A DNA stretch of 64,000 nucleotides from RGIG7213 sp045124505 (GCA_045124505.1 JBGVLZ010000090.1:1-64000), one strand, 5' to 3'; shown: positions 50,594-60,431, numbered from the stretch's first letter. Program-made: numbers and translations. Notes: generated from the letters alone by a model not told the origin.

Positions 50594-51849
50594 GCTTCAT
50601 CCTCCTTTGTGATGCCGTAAATACGGTACATTTCTTCAAGATCCTTTTTAAATTCGTTTTCGACTGTGCGGTTTGAAAAATTAAGCTGTACTATACGGCA
50701 GATAAATGTTCTTATCCACGGCTTCATTTCGCTCGTGTCATATACGTCGGCAGAAAAACGGTATGTGTTTTCATCAAGCTTTTCAACGGTGCCTATGCGT
50801 TTTTCACGTTCAAGACGCCTTATTATGTAGTCTTCTCCGTCTTCGATTTTCACGGTAAATTCCACGTGCTCAAGCTGTTCGTTACCCCATTTGTTGCGTT
50901 TTACGCTGACACCCCACATTTTGCTTTGCATTCTGTCAAGCTCACGCCTGAGCTCGTCAAATCTCGGTGTCGGTTCTTCAAGCTTTACATTTGATAAATA
51001 GTCAATACGGTAACTGTTAAATGAATTATAATCGGGTAAATACGCAAAAAGGTGCTGTCTGCCGCTTTGCACGCTGATAAATATACGTAATGGCACTATT
51101 CGGTTTTTCTTCGGAAGGTCTTTACGTCTGCTCATATTGGATACTGTCACGGCACGTTTTTCTCTCATAGCTGTGAAAAGCGTTGCAAGCACACCGCTGT
51201 CAATTGCACTCGTTATATAATGGTGCTTGAATGTGAAAGTATCTGTGTCAGATTCCTGCTTGTCAAGTATGAACGAACCTATGACACCGCAGGGTGCAAC
51301 CTCGGAAAAGTAATGAAGAGCATCGTTGATCTTCGAAATATCGGTGCTTTCCGTTCTGCTGTAATATACATTTCTTCCTTCTTTTTCTGCGGTTATGATA
51401 CCTGCTTCACAGTATTCCTTCAGTTTCTTGCGGACGGTGGATTCATCAAATACCATTGGATGACTGAATCCCGAAAGATATTTTTTATCAATTTCTTTCA
51501 GAATTTCGGAAACGGTGCGCTTTACAGAAGGTTCATACAAAATATCAAAAATTATAAAATGGAGTGTTATATCCCCATCGGTAAAGCTTTTCGCTTTCCA
51601 GGCATTGTATAAAGGGTTATGTCTGATCGTGCGGCTGTCAATTGAGATGAAAACGTTTTTTCCCTCCTGTGTGCGGACGAATCCCATGTGATCGCCGAGC
51701 CAGCTTTCAATACGTCTTCGCTCATCATCATATGAGCGTGCGCTTTTCGTCTGATATTCCTCACGGCTTTTAAAACCGTAAACGTAAAAATCACGCATGT
51801 AAGCCCTTATCTTTTCAAAATTCTTAATAAGCTCGCTGTATGATGACAT
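50590..51849 (-). CDS. WYL domain transcriptional regulator (first of pair)
   Basis: A 419-residue regulator. An N-terminal helical region (about 1-110) precedes a winged-helix segment at about 120-190 (SEILKEIDKKYL, then FDESTVRKKLKEYCEAGII). The WYL core lies at about 225-310 (MREKRAVTVSNMSRRKDL, VPLRIFISVQSGRQHLFAYL) and a C-terminal WCX domain ends it. The ATG at 51849 follows GGGGTGAAAAA; the longer frame would cross the promoter. It is the likely DNA-binding controller of the divergent promoters and of the RtcB unit, sensing RNA damage through the WYL domain (inference). Confidence 0.86.
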   Translation of the reverse strand: MSSYSELIKNFEKIRAYMRDFYVYGFKSREEYQTKSARSYDDERRRIESWLGDHMGFVRTQEGKNVFISIDSRTIRHNPLYNAWKAKSFTDGDITLHFIIFDILYEPSVKRTVSEILKEIDKKYLSGFSHPMVFDESTVRKKLKEYCEAGIITAEKEGRNVYYSRTESTDISKINDALHYFSEVAPCGVIGSFILDKQESDTDTFTFKHHYITSAIDSGVLATLFTAMREKRAVTVSNMSRRKDLPKKNRIVPLRIFISVQSGRQHLFAYLPDYNSFNSYRIDYLSNVKLEEPTPRFDELRRELDRMQSKMWGVSVKRNKWGNEQLEHVEFTVKIEDGEDYIIRRLEREKRIGTVEKLDENTYRFSADVYDTSEMKPWIRTFICRIVQLNFSNRTVENEFKKDLEEMYRIYGITKEDEA

Positions 51850-51877
51850 TTTTTCACCCCATATATATAATACATAT

Positions 51878-51957
51878 ATTATAACGTCACCGTCGGATAA
51901 TGTCAATATCGTTTGTAAAACAATGCTGTTGACATTACAATGAAAAGTATGTATAAT
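51878..51957. promoter_or_regulatory. Divergent consensus promoters with an inverted repeat
   Basis: Minus strand: TTGACA (51906-51901), 17 bp, TATAAT (51883-51878), for the WYL genes. Plus strand: TTGACA (51929-51934), 17 bp, TATAAT (51952-51957), for the PHP gene. The two -35 boxes are part of an exact 9-bp inverted repeat, TAATGTCAA/TTGACATTA (51898-51906 and 51929-51937), so one regulator could cover both. Confidence 0.85.
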
Positions 51958-51988
51958 AAAACAGCAAAAATATTAAAGGCGGGGAATT

Positions 51989-52840
51989 ATGGATAAATTT
52001 TGTGATCTTCATATACATTCAGTCTTTTCCGACGGAACTTGTAAACCCGAAGAAATAATAGACGAGGCTTTGAAAATGGGGCTTTCAGCCGTAGCACTCA
52101 CTGACCATAATACGGTTGACGGTCTTTACGATTTTACATCTTATGCTTCCGATAAGAATATCGATATTGCACCCGGTGTGGAATTTTCTACAGACTATAA
52201 CGGGGTTGAGCTTCATATACTCGGACTTTTCATGAAACAGAAGTATTTTTCCCAAGTAACAGAGCTTATGGAGAAGCTTCACCTTGAAAAGGAAAAAAGC
52301 AATATCCGACTTATAGAGTCTTTGAGGCGTGAAGGTATCATACTCGACTATGATGAAATGAAAAAGTTGACACCCAAAGGAATGATAAACCGTGCTCACG
52401 TTGCAGAGCAGATGATGAAAAAGGGTTATACCTCATCCATCAAGGAAGGGTTTGAAAAATATCTCGGTGTGTCGTGCGGACATTATAAAATTCCCAAAAG
52501 ACTTACCGCTTCGTATACTATTGATTTCATACATTCCGTGGGTGCGGTATCGGTTCTTGCACATCCGTTTTTAAGTCTTAACGAAGACGGCGTTTTACGT
52601 TTCTTAAACTCACCCGACAGCAAAGGACTGAGCGGTATGGAGTGTTATTATTCAACAAATGACGATGAAACGACCGCAAAATCCCTGTGTATAGCCGAAA
52701 GATTCAGTCTTATACCAAGCGGCGGAAGCGATTTTCACGGGGAAAGAAAGCCCGATATAACTCTTGGCACAGGAAAAGGAAATCTTCAAATACCTTATGA
52801 ATGTTATATCAAATTGAAAGAAAAAGCAGATAACTATTGA
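51989..52840 (+). CDS. PHP domain phosphoesterase
   Basis: A 283-residue metal-dependent phosphoesterase. DLHIHSVFSDGTCKPEEI (about 6-23) and ALTDHNTVDG carry the first His/Asp metal ligands, AHPFLS the middle His, and GGSDFHGERKPD the last motif. The family includes 3',5'-nucleoside bisphosphate phosphatases and 5'-3' oligoribonucleotide phosphatases (RNase AM-like). That activity would fit the adjacent RNA-repair locus with which it shares a divergent promoter region. AAAGGCGGGG precedes the ATG. Confidence 0.88.
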   Translation: MDKFCDLHIHSVFSDGTCKPEEIIDEALKMGLSAVALTDHNTVDGLYDFTSYASDKNIDIAPGVEFSTDYNGVELHILGLFMKQKYFSQVTELMEKLHLEKEKSNIRLIESLRREGIILDYDEMKKLTPKGMINRAHVAEQMMKKGYTSSIKEGFEKYLGVSCGHYKIPKRLTASYTIDFIHSVGAVSVLAHPFLSLNEDGVLRFLNSPDSKGLSGMECYYSTNDDETTAKSLCIAERFSLIPSGGSDFHGERKPDITLGTGKGNLQIPYECYIKLKEKADNY

Positions 52841-53109
52841 TATCAGACAAAATGCATAGAACAATGCGGTGTGAAACCGGATGCTAAGATAAATATACCG
52901 TTTTTTTTGAGTGAATAAGAAAGTATACAATATATGCATATTTATTCTACTGTAATGTGTGCGGTATGTTGAATTTTGCCATTTTTATGCTATTAAAACC
53001 GCACGTTTTACAAATTTTGCGTGAATAAATACTCGTAATATGGTAATTTCATAGTTTATTAACACTTTGTAACTTTTGCAAAATTTCATGATAAAAAAGC
53101 AAAAATCTC

Positions 53110-53138
53110 TTGTAAATTTTTCATAAGTGTGATAATAT
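53110..53138 (+). promoter_or_regulatory. Probable promoter of the pilus operon
   Basis: TTGTAA (53110-53115), 17 bp, TAATAT (53133-53138), giving a leader of about 90 nt. The whole 395-nt gap (52841-53235) is very AT-rich with no gene visible; a weak hairpin before eight T residues at 52902-52909 may end the PHP gene. Confidence 0.5.
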
Positions 53139-53235
53139 CACCATTGTGTGGATTTTAAATAAAATTTATTTTTACTGTAAATTAAATCCGCATCTATTTT
53201 AAAAAACGTTGATTTTCATATATTTCGGGGGAATT

Positions 53236-53667
53236 ATGACAGATAAGCAGCTAAAAAAGCTCACTCGTGGAGAACTATTACAGATGCTTATTGCCCAGAC
53301 AGAGAAAAATGATATTTTGACCGAGCAGCTTGAAGAGGCAAGGCGCCAGCTGAAAAACAGAAAAATAATATGCGAAAATGCAGGTTCGCTTGCGGAAGCA
53401 TCATTACAGGTGAGCGGTATTTTCGAATCGGCACAGGAAGCTATCAAAATTTATTACGAGAATATTGAGCGCATGAGTGCGGAATGTGACAGAGAAAAAG
53501 CACGCATAATCAGCAAGGCGGAAAAAGAAGCGGACGACATAATAAAAGAAGCTGAAAAATACAGCAGTGATGTGCGAAAAGAAGCAGATGATTATTGGAA
53601 CTATGTTTACGGAAAAGCACAGGCTGTATTGCAAGATGCATCAAAGTTGAAAGGAAACGATTCATGA
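53236..53667 (+). CDS. Coiled-coil protein at the head of the pilus operon
   Basis: A 143-residue, highly charged protein. A short N-terminal part, LTRGELLQMLIAQTEKNDIL, is followed by a near-continuous coiled coil (about 20-130) with heptads rich in Glu, Lys and Arg, such as AEKEADDIIKEAEKYSSDVRKEADD. It resembles DivIVA/SepF-associated or F-type ATPase b-like helices but belongs to no family I can name. The ATG at 53236 follows CGGGGGAATT. It overlaps the signal peptidase gene by 4 nt, a setting seen in other sortase/pilus loci; it may place the pilus machinery. Confidence 0.75.
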   Translation: MTDKQLKKLTRGELLQMLIAQTEKNDILTEQLEEARRQLKNRKIICENAGSLAEASLQVSGIFESAQEAIKIYYENIERMSAECDREKARIISKAEKEADDIIKEAEKYSSDVRKEADDYWNYVYGKAQAVLQDASKLKGNDS

Positions 53668-54290
53668 ACTTCAACGGACTTCAGATGATGGCTCAGGATT
53701 CTGCGAACGAAGAGTATGATGAAGATGATTTTCCGAGTGTCGAGCAGCTGCAGACTGAGTTTGAAAGGGTAAGATATAAAAGACGTTATAAGCGTGTTTT
53801 GCGCAGTACCGTGTACATACTTATAGTTGTTGCGGCTGTGGCGGTCCTTGTAGCGACACTGTGGATGCCTGTTCTTCAGATATACGGCTCATCTATGGAT
53901 CCTACACTTGCTGAAGGTGATATAGTAGTATCTGTGAACAGCTCAGCCTTTGAAGCAGGCGATCTTATGGTATTTTATGTCGGAAACAAGATCCTTGTAA
54001 AACGGTATATAGCAGGTCCCGGACAATGGGTCAATATCGACGATGACGGTAATGTTTACGTTGACGGAAAACTGTTGGATGAGCCATACATTCAGGAAAA
54101 GGCACTTGGCGACTGCAATATAGAATTGCCGTATCAGGTTCCCGAAAATAAAATATTCTGTATGGGTGACCAGCGTGATACTTCGGTAGACTCAAGAAAT
54201 ACCGCCGTTGGCTGTGTTTCGGAAGAGCAGCTTGTCGGACGTATAATTTTTAGGATCTGGCCGCTTAACAAAATAAGCAGTGTAAAGTAA
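53664..54290 (+). CDS. lepB: Signal peptidase I
   Basis: A 208-residue type I signal peptidase. A cytoplasmic N-terminus and a single membrane helix (about 52-75) come first. IYGSSMDPTL carries the catalytic Ser, KILVKRYIAGPGQ the catalytic Lys, and CMGDQRDTSVDSR the conserved box E. AAGGAAACG precedes the ATG, which overlaps the previous stop. Dedicated signal peptidases are common in pilus islands, where they help process or fold the pilin precursors. It may be specific for the adhesin and pilins that follow. Confidence 0.92.
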   Translation: MNFNGLQMMAQDSANEEYDEDDFPSVEQLQTEFERVRYKRRYKRVLRSTVYILIVVAAVAVLVATLWMPVLQIYGSSMDPTLAEGDIVVSVNSSAFEAGDLMVFYVGNKILVKRYIAGPGQWVNIDDDGNVYVDGKLLDEPYIQEKALGDCNIELPYQVPENKIFCMGDQRDTSVDSRNTAVGCVSEEQLVGRIIFRIWPLNKISSVK

Positions 54291-54348
54291 TTTTTTCCGC
54301 ACCGTGCGGAAGCATCACTTAATAAATAATTCGGAAGGAGGGTATGTG

Positions 54349-57300
54349 ATGAATAATGATATGACATTACAGCAAGTATCGGAATATTCAAAAAGACATA
54401 GGCGCAGAAAACGTTGGCAGAGCGTTGTTACTGTGATGGCGGCTGTTGTCGTGTTCGTCACAACGTATGCCCTTATACTTCCTGCCATAACATTGGTTAA
54501 TGATCCCACATGCGGATTTTCAGAGCATGTACATACAGACGAATGCTTTACTGTCGCCGATGACGGCGAAAAGACACTTTTGTGTGAAGTTAAAGAGCAT
54601 ACACATCACGAAATTGCATGTTATGCAGATTTTTCAGCCGATGTTGAAACGAAAGAGGATTGGGAAGCAACACTTGAAGATTTGAATCTTATCGGTGAAT
54701 GGCACAGAGATGTCCTCGCAATTGCAAAATCACAGCTTGATTATGAAGAAAGCCGTGATAATCTCATTCTTAACGATGAAGGAAAGCTTTCAGGATATAC
54801 AAGATACGGTGAATGGTACGGCAATCCTTACGGTGATTGGTCTGCGATGTTCGCATCGTTCTGCTTGAATTATGCGGGTGTTACAAATATGCCGCTTGAC
54901 AGCGACGTAAACGCTTGGATATCAACACTTTCTGAAGAAAAATATGACTTTTACCGTACAGCGGGCGACCATGTACCGACATGCGGTGAGGTAGTATTCC
55001 TTGATAAGGATAAAGACGGAACACCCGATGAAGCGGGAATAGTTGCACAGATCATCCCCGACATTGACGGTAAAGGTGCAAAGATAAAGGTAATTGAAGG
55101 CGATTCCTCGAATAAAGTTCAGTATGTAATATATGAATATAATTCCGAAATGATAATCGGATATTCGATCTTACCCGACGGTCTGTATAAGGATAAGACG
55201 GTTACAGCGGAAATATTCACCGATTCATCATACGGAAGCATATTAAATGAAAATAATGCAGTAATCACTGTAAGCGGTGTAATGCCGAAGGACGGATATG
55301 TGTATGCATATCCCGTTGAAGATGAAGACGAAAGCACATTGTGCGCTTACGATATAACTGTGTTTGACGGTGACGGTAATGTCTTCCAGCCCCTTGGCGG
55401 CGACAGCCTTAAGGTTTCAATACAGTCCGATGTACTGAAAGAGGAGGCGATCGGTGAAGGGTACCATGCCGAGGCGTTCCACATTCCTGAAGATGGCGAG
55501 CCGCAGAGAATGTTGGCAAAATACATAGAAAGCGGAATAGAGTTTTCAGCAGAGCATTTCTCAACATACGCTGTGCGCGCTGCCAATAAAACATCTGTGA
55601 AAAGCAAAGAAGAGCTTGCCAATGCGATAAACAACGGCAGACAATACATTGAGATAACATCCTCATTTGAAGTCGCAAACAGTTTTACAATAACAAATGG
55701 TAAAAATATTAAAATAGATCTCAACGGTAACACGCTGAAATATACCGGCGGAAGTGCCATGTTCAGTGTAGGAGATTGGAATTCAAGCGGCACTTTGACG
55801 ATATGTGACTCCAAACAGCCCGACGAGACGGTTACAATGGTTAATTCAGAAAAACCGTTATACGGAAATCTTGCAACGCTCTCTGTGTCAGGCAATAATG
55901 CCACATTGACTTACTATGTTACCGAAACAGCAATAACGAATGCACAGACAGGTGCAACGGTTGAAACGCTGTACAAACACACAATTACGACGACAGGTGC
56001 CATTGTCGGTAACGGACAGCCGATCGTCAGTGTCGGTAAAGGTGAGTTCACGCTTGAAAGCGGTATGCTCAGAAGCGGAACTAACAGAGCCGTATATCAC
56101 GACTACGCTGGCGGTACGACGAATTTGAAGGGCGGATATATCTGCGGTTTTACAAAAGCATTTGACAGTGGATGGTCTAATCAAAATGAGTTCGGCGGTG
56201 CTGTTTTTACTGAATCAGGAACGCTGAATATCTCGGACAATGCAGTTCTTGCAGCAAATAAAGCAGGGAACGGCGGCGCTATCGGTGTAATAAATCAATC
56301 TACGCTGAAAATGAGCGGCGGTATCATAAGCGGAAACATTGCTCAGTCAAACAACGGTGACGGAAGCGGCGGTGGAGGAATTTGCACACAAGGCGCAACA
56401 GTGAACATAACAGGCGGTTACATAACGAATAATGTTGCAACCGGAAGTGAATATCTTACAGGCGGCGGCGGTATCTTTCTAAGGGGCTCGGAATGTAAGT
56501 TCGAGATCTCGGGCGGTTATGTAACGGCAAATAAAGCCAATGGTGGCGGCGGATTGAAAACAAAATCCGGTGATTATGCAAGTTTCACAATGACAGGCGG
56601 CTTTTTCTCCGGTAACATGGCTACAGCTTGCGAGGGCGGCGGTGTTGCTATTGAATATAACGGAAGAGGCAATCTTTCGGGCGGTTACATAACGAACAAT
56701 ATTATCGAAAAAACAGAACACTGGGGCGGCGGAGGCTTCTTCTGCGCCGACCAAGCGGTTATCTATATGACCAACCTCCTTGTCACAGAAAATACAGCAG
56801 GAGGCTTTGGCGGCGGTATTTCAGGCTGTCCTACAGGTAAATTGACACTTTATATTGACAGTGGATGTGCCGTATTCGATAACGATGATATTGTATACGA
56901 CGGTGAGGTAAACTGGGTTTCCGGCGGTACAAAGGACGGTAAGGACTTTGAAAAATGTAAAGAAGTTTTCCAAAGCCACGGACATGCGGACTATTTCTGT
57001 GCGAACCAGAGTACGATTTTCGGAACGATGCTCGGTAAAGGCTCAGCCGAATGGGAGGGAAGCGCCGACGGTGTTCCCGTAACTGCAGGCAAGGGAGACA
57101 TAGTCACCGCAAACAATGTAATGGGACTTCAGTCGCATGCGAGCGAAGAGGATAAACAAAACGCCATGGCTCTGTCGAAGCTGTATATAAACGGCAACCA
57201 CTCCGACACGCACGGCGGCGGAATAATGTGTAATGGATCGCTCGTCATTGGTGAAGCGGTAGACTTTGAAGTTTCCACCCAAGCACAGATCCAAGCACAA

Positions 57301-58710
57301 AAGGTTCTTTATAAAGGCGGAACCAATGTGGAACTCCCCCTTGATAATTATGACTTCAAATTCCAGCTTATACAGGGATATCTCAATGGAGAGGTTATTG
57401 AGATTTCAAAGGCTGATAAGGACGGTGTGATATCGTTCATCAACGGAATGAAGTTCTCCGAAAAGGGCACTTACGTGTATTATATAAAGGAAGTTCCGGA
57501 CGATAAAACGAACACGATACTGTTTGATAATTCGATATACGAAGTGAAGTTTACCGTAAACCGTGACAACGGTACGGAATTCAACGGCAAGATTAAGTAT
57601 GTATATCAGATCACAAGCATGTCGATCAATAAAAGTACTGACGGCGGCAATACATGGTCAAATGTTAGTCAGACTTCAACTCCGCAGGGTGAATCTGTCA
57701 TAATTCCTCTTGCAAAGGGAAATGCTTTTGTAAACCGCACAATGGAATTTACAAAGCTGACTGTTAAAAAGGAATGGGACGGCGGTGTTGTTGGTGCAAA
57801 TTCAGTCACGGTTTTGCTCAAGCAAAACGGTGTTGAATATAACAGAGTGACACTTAATGCTTCGAATGGCTGGTCATATACGTGGAATAATCTCCCGGCT
57901 GGATACAGCTACACTGTTGAAGAGCTTCCCGTTGCAGGCTACAAGCCAAGCTATAATGTAGTGCCGGGCAAAACTTCAATTGTACAAAAGCAGCTGGAGA
58001 AAGGAACGTATTGGGTTCCTGCAACGTCTATCAAAGCAAATACAAAATATATTATCGTAAGTCCTGACGGTAAAAAGGCACTGTGCGTTACAAGTGATCA
58101 TGTGGATTCGGCGTTTACATCGGATGATACAGCAAATATTAGCGCACAGCTCAGTCAGATATCACTCAATGGTACTAAATATGATGTTTGGATGAACAAT
58201 ATAACTATTCCAAAAGGAGCCATATTTACACCTCAAAGCAGACCTAATAACGGCGGTTTTGCTTTAAAGAGTGACATCGGAGATTCATGGCTGCTTGCAC
58301 AGACAGCGGGCGGAAATGATCTTAAAGGTACAACCGGTATTGACTGGTCCTCGCTTGTTTCTTATAAAAACGGAATTTTGAGGCTGAATTACGAGTTTGC
58401 TAATACAGAAACTGATTTGCGTACCGTCGTATTTGAAAGCGGAAAATTCAATACGGTCAAAGCGGATTCGCCGGTAAATGCGGCATTCCTTTTAACACAA
58501 GTAAGCGGTAGCCCGACAGTATCCGAAACTATTCTTGAGGACGCAACGATAGTTATCACAAACACAGGTACCCCCGGATATAAGTTACCTGAAACGGGCG
58601 GGGCCGGTACATTTATGTATATTGCGGCAGGCATGGCGCTCATAACGCTTGGAGCCTACCTTGCATATAAGAAATTAAAAGGCGGGAAGGAGGACAGCGC
58701 ATCCTTCTGA
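54349..58710 (+). CDS. Large LPXTG adhesin / pilus tip protein
   Basis: A 1453-residue wall-anchored protein. A signal anchor (about 25-49) is followed by Cys/His-rich HVHTDEC and HTHHEIAC motifs (about 55-90). A CHAP-like domain (about 115-250) follows, whose catalytic Cys is Ser (YGDWSAMF, Ser165) and whose His is lost (DEAGIV for DHVGIV). A long right-handed beta-helix with Gly-Gly repeats (about 425-920), a pilin isopeptide-type domain and a Cna B-like domain (about 1000-1190) lead to LPETG with membrane helix and basic tail. GGAAGGAGGG precedes the ATG. Probably the tip adhesin of the pilus. Confidence 0.88.
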   Translation: MNNDMTLQQVSEYSKRHRRRKRWQSVVTVMAAVVVFVTTYALILPAITLVNDPTCGFSEHVHTDECFTVADDGEKTLLCEVKEHTHHEIACYADFSADVETKEDWEATLEDLNLIGEWHRDVLAIAKSQLDYEESRDNLILNDEGKLSGYTRYGEWYGNPYGDWSAMFASFCLNYAGVTNMPLDSDVNAWISTLSEEKYDFYRTAGDHVPTCGEVVFLDKDKDGTPDEAGIVAQIIPDIDGKGAKIKVIEGDSSNKVQYVIYEYNSEMIIGYSILPDGLYKDKTVTAEIFTDSSYGSILNENNAVITVSGVMPKDGYVYAYPVEDEDESTLCAYDITVFDGDGNVFQPLGGDSLKVSIQSDVLKEEAIGEGYHAEAFHIPEDGEPQRMLAKYIESGIEFSAEHFSTYAVRAANKTSVKSKEELANAINNGRQYIEITSSFEVANSFTITNGKNIKIDLNGNTLKYTGGSAMFSVGDWNSSGTLTICDSKQPDETVTMVNSEKPLYGNLATLSVSGNNATLTYYVTETAITNAQTGATVETLYKHTITTTGAIVGNGQPIVSVGKGEFTLESGMLRSGTNRAVYHDYAGGTTNLKGGYICGFTKAFDSGWSNQNEFGGAVFTESGTLNISDNAVLAANKAGNGGAIGVINQSTLKMSGGIISGNIAQSNNGDGSGGGGICTQGATVNITGGYITNNVATGSEYLTGGGGIFLRGSECKFEISGGYVTANKANGGGGLKTKSGDYASFTMTGGFFSGNMATACEGGGVAIEYNGRGNLSGGYITNNIIEKTEHWGGGGFFCADQAVIYMTNLLVTENTAGGFGGGISGCPTGKLTLYIDSGCAVFDNDDIVYDGEVNWVSGGTKDGKDFEKCKEVFQSHGHADYFCANQSTIFGTMLGKGSAEWEGSADGVPVTAGKGDIVTANNVMGLQSHASEEDKQNAMALSKLYINGNHSDTHGGGIMCNGSLVIGEAVDFEVSTQAQIQAQKVLYKGGTNVELPLDNYDFKFQLIQGYLNGEVIEISKADKDGVISFINGMKFSEKGTYVYYIKEVPDDKTNTILFDNSIYEVKFTVNRDNGTEFNGKIKYVYQITSMSINKSTDGGNTWSNVSQTSTPQGESVIIPLAKGNAFVNRTMEFTKLTVKKEWDGGVVGANSVTVLLKQNGVEYNRVTLNASNGWSYTWNNLPAGYSYTVEELPVAGYKPSYNVVPGKTSIVQKQLEKGTYWVPATSIKANTKYIIVSPDGKKALCVTSDHVDSAFTSDDTANISAQLSQISLNGTKYDVWMNNITIPKGAIFTPQSRPNNGGFALKSDIGDSWLLAQTAGGNDLKGTTGIDWSSLVSYKNGILRLNYEFANTETDLRTVVFESGKFNTVKADSPVNAAFLLTQVSGSPTVSETILEDATIVITNTGTPGYKLPETGGAGTFMYIAAGMALITLGAYLAYKKLKGGKEDSASF

Positions 58711-58763
58711 TGCCCAAACATTTTAAATCAATAAAGTACAAATTTTCGAAAGGAAAAAACAAA

Positions 58764-60431
58764 ATGAAAAACATGAAGAAACTCAGCGCAATCGTTCTTT
58801 CGGTTGTAATGATCCTTACAATGTCGCTCTCGACATTTGCATTTGACATTACTCTTGAAAGTGCCACACAGACTCCCACAAAAGATCACACATACGATAT
58901 CTATCAGATATTCACAGGTGATCTCGAAGCAGGTGTTCTTGCAAACATCAAGTACGGTGCAAACTACGGTGCAACAGGCACAGCTGTTCCCAAGAGCGAA
59001 CTTGATGCTATCACAGATGCACGTGCATTCGCAAAGAAGCTTGTAAACGAAGAATTGCTTAATGGCGATGCTGTTGCAACTCTTAACGAAGCAAACAACT
59101 GGGCTGCAAAGGATCTTGCAGCAGGTTATTACCTCATCGTTGAAAAGACAACACAGGAAAACCTTCCCGAAGGCGAAACACTTTCCGCTTACATAGTTCA
59201 GGTAAAAGACGATGTTGTTATGAGCCCTAAGTCCGGTATAACATCCATCGATAAGATCATCTCTGACGATGACAACCAGATTCCCAACATTCTTGATATC
59301 ACAGCTGACGGTAAATTCGACAACGTAAGTATCGGTTCAAATGTTGAATTTACACTTACAGCTCCCATCGTATCTAACGCTGATGATTTCGATTTCTGCT
59401 ACTTCATCATCAACGATACTATCTGCGAAGGCTTTACATTCAACAATGATATCACAGTAACTATCGGCGGACATCCTGTTACAGAAGGCGTTGATTACAC
59501 AGTATTCACAGGCGCAGAAGCTGACGGCTGCACATTCCGCGTTGCACTTCTCAACGCAAAGGATTATCCCGGCGAAGAAGTTGTTGTTAAGTACACAGCA
59601 CTTCTTAACGATAAGGCAGTTATAGGCGAACTTAAGGGTAACCCCAACAAGGCAAACCTTACATATTCCAACAATCCCGAATTTGATTACGAAGGCACAC
59701 ATGAAGACGGTAAGCCCAAGGAAGAATTCGAAGGCGGCAACAAGAAGCTTCCTCTCGGTGTAACAGTTGATATCTGGACACGTACATATACAACAGGTAT
59801 CAAGGTAGTTAAGGTTGACGAAAACGGCAACGCACTTCCCGGCGCATCCTTCAAACTCGAAGGTAAAAACGTTGTAGGCGTTCTTGTTAAGCGCGAAGTA
59901 TTTACAGAAGCTGAAAACGGTGAATACTGGCTTTTGAAAAACGGCTTCTATACAAAAGATGATCCTGCTACAGAAGGAATGGATACATCATTGTATGCAG
60001 ACGTAAACAAGAAGTACACTAAGACAATCGAAATAGTTCAGGATACAAACGTAACTGACATGCTTGTTGAAGGTCAGGTTGGCGCAAACGGCGTTATCAT
60101 CTTTGACGGTCTTGGTGAAGGCACATTCACTATCACGGAAACAGTTACACCTGCAGGTTATAACACTATCGCTCCTTTCGACGTTGTTATCGAATGGGAT
60201 GCACCTGTTGCAGGCTCCATCGACTGTGATTGGACAGTAACAGTAGCTGATAAGGCGATCGACGTTAACGAAGAAGGCGTATTTGAATTTGAAGTAGTAA
60301 ACCACTCCGGTATTGAACTTCCTGACACAGGTGGTATCGGTACAACTATATTCTATGTTGTAGGTGCTGCTTTGGTAGTATTTGCTGTAGTAATTCTCGT
60401 TACGAGAAAGCGCATGAGCAAGGATAACTGA
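58764..60431 (+). CDS. Major pilin (isopeptide-forming fimbrial protein)
   Basis: A 555-residue pilus backbone protein. The signal peptide is MKNMKKLSAIVLSVVMILT with cleavage near STFAF. The N-terminal domain (about 25-145) ends in VMSPKSG, whose Lys probably acts like the YPK pilin Lys in polymerisation. A middle domain has VEFTLTAPIVS, and a SpaA/Cna B-like domain contains TGIKVVKVDENGNALPG. The sorting signal is LPDTG with helix and RKRMSKDN tail. Codon use is strikingly biased (AAC, AAG, ATC, CTT, GCA), unlike its neighbours, as expected of a very abundant protein. Confidence 0.9.
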   Translation: MKNMKKLSAIVLSVVMILTMSLSTFAFDITLESATQTPTKDHTYDIYQIFTGDLEAGVLANIKYGANYGATGTAVPKSELDAITDARAFAKKLVNEELLNGDAVATLNEANNWAAKDLAAGYYLIVEKTTQENLPEGETLSAYIVQVKDDVVMSPKSGITSIDKIISDDDNQIPNILDITADGKFDNVSIGSNVEFTLTAPIVSNADDFDFCYFIINDTICEGFTFNNDITVTIGGHPVTEGVDYTVFTGAEADGCTFRVALLNAKDYPGEEVVVKYTALLNDKAVIGELKGNPNKANLTYSNNPEFDYEGTHEDGKPKEEFEGGNKKLPLGVTVDIWTRTYTTGIKVVKVDENGNALPGASFKLEGKNVVGVLVKREVFTEAENGEYWLLKNGFYTKDDPATEGMDTSLYADVNKKYTKTIEIVQDTNVTDMLVEGQVGANGVIIFDGLGEGTFTITETVTPAGYNTIAPFDVVIEWDAPVAGSIDCDWTVTVADKAIDVNEEGVFEFEVVNHSGIELPDTGGIGTTIFYVVGAALVVFAVVILVTRKRMSKDN

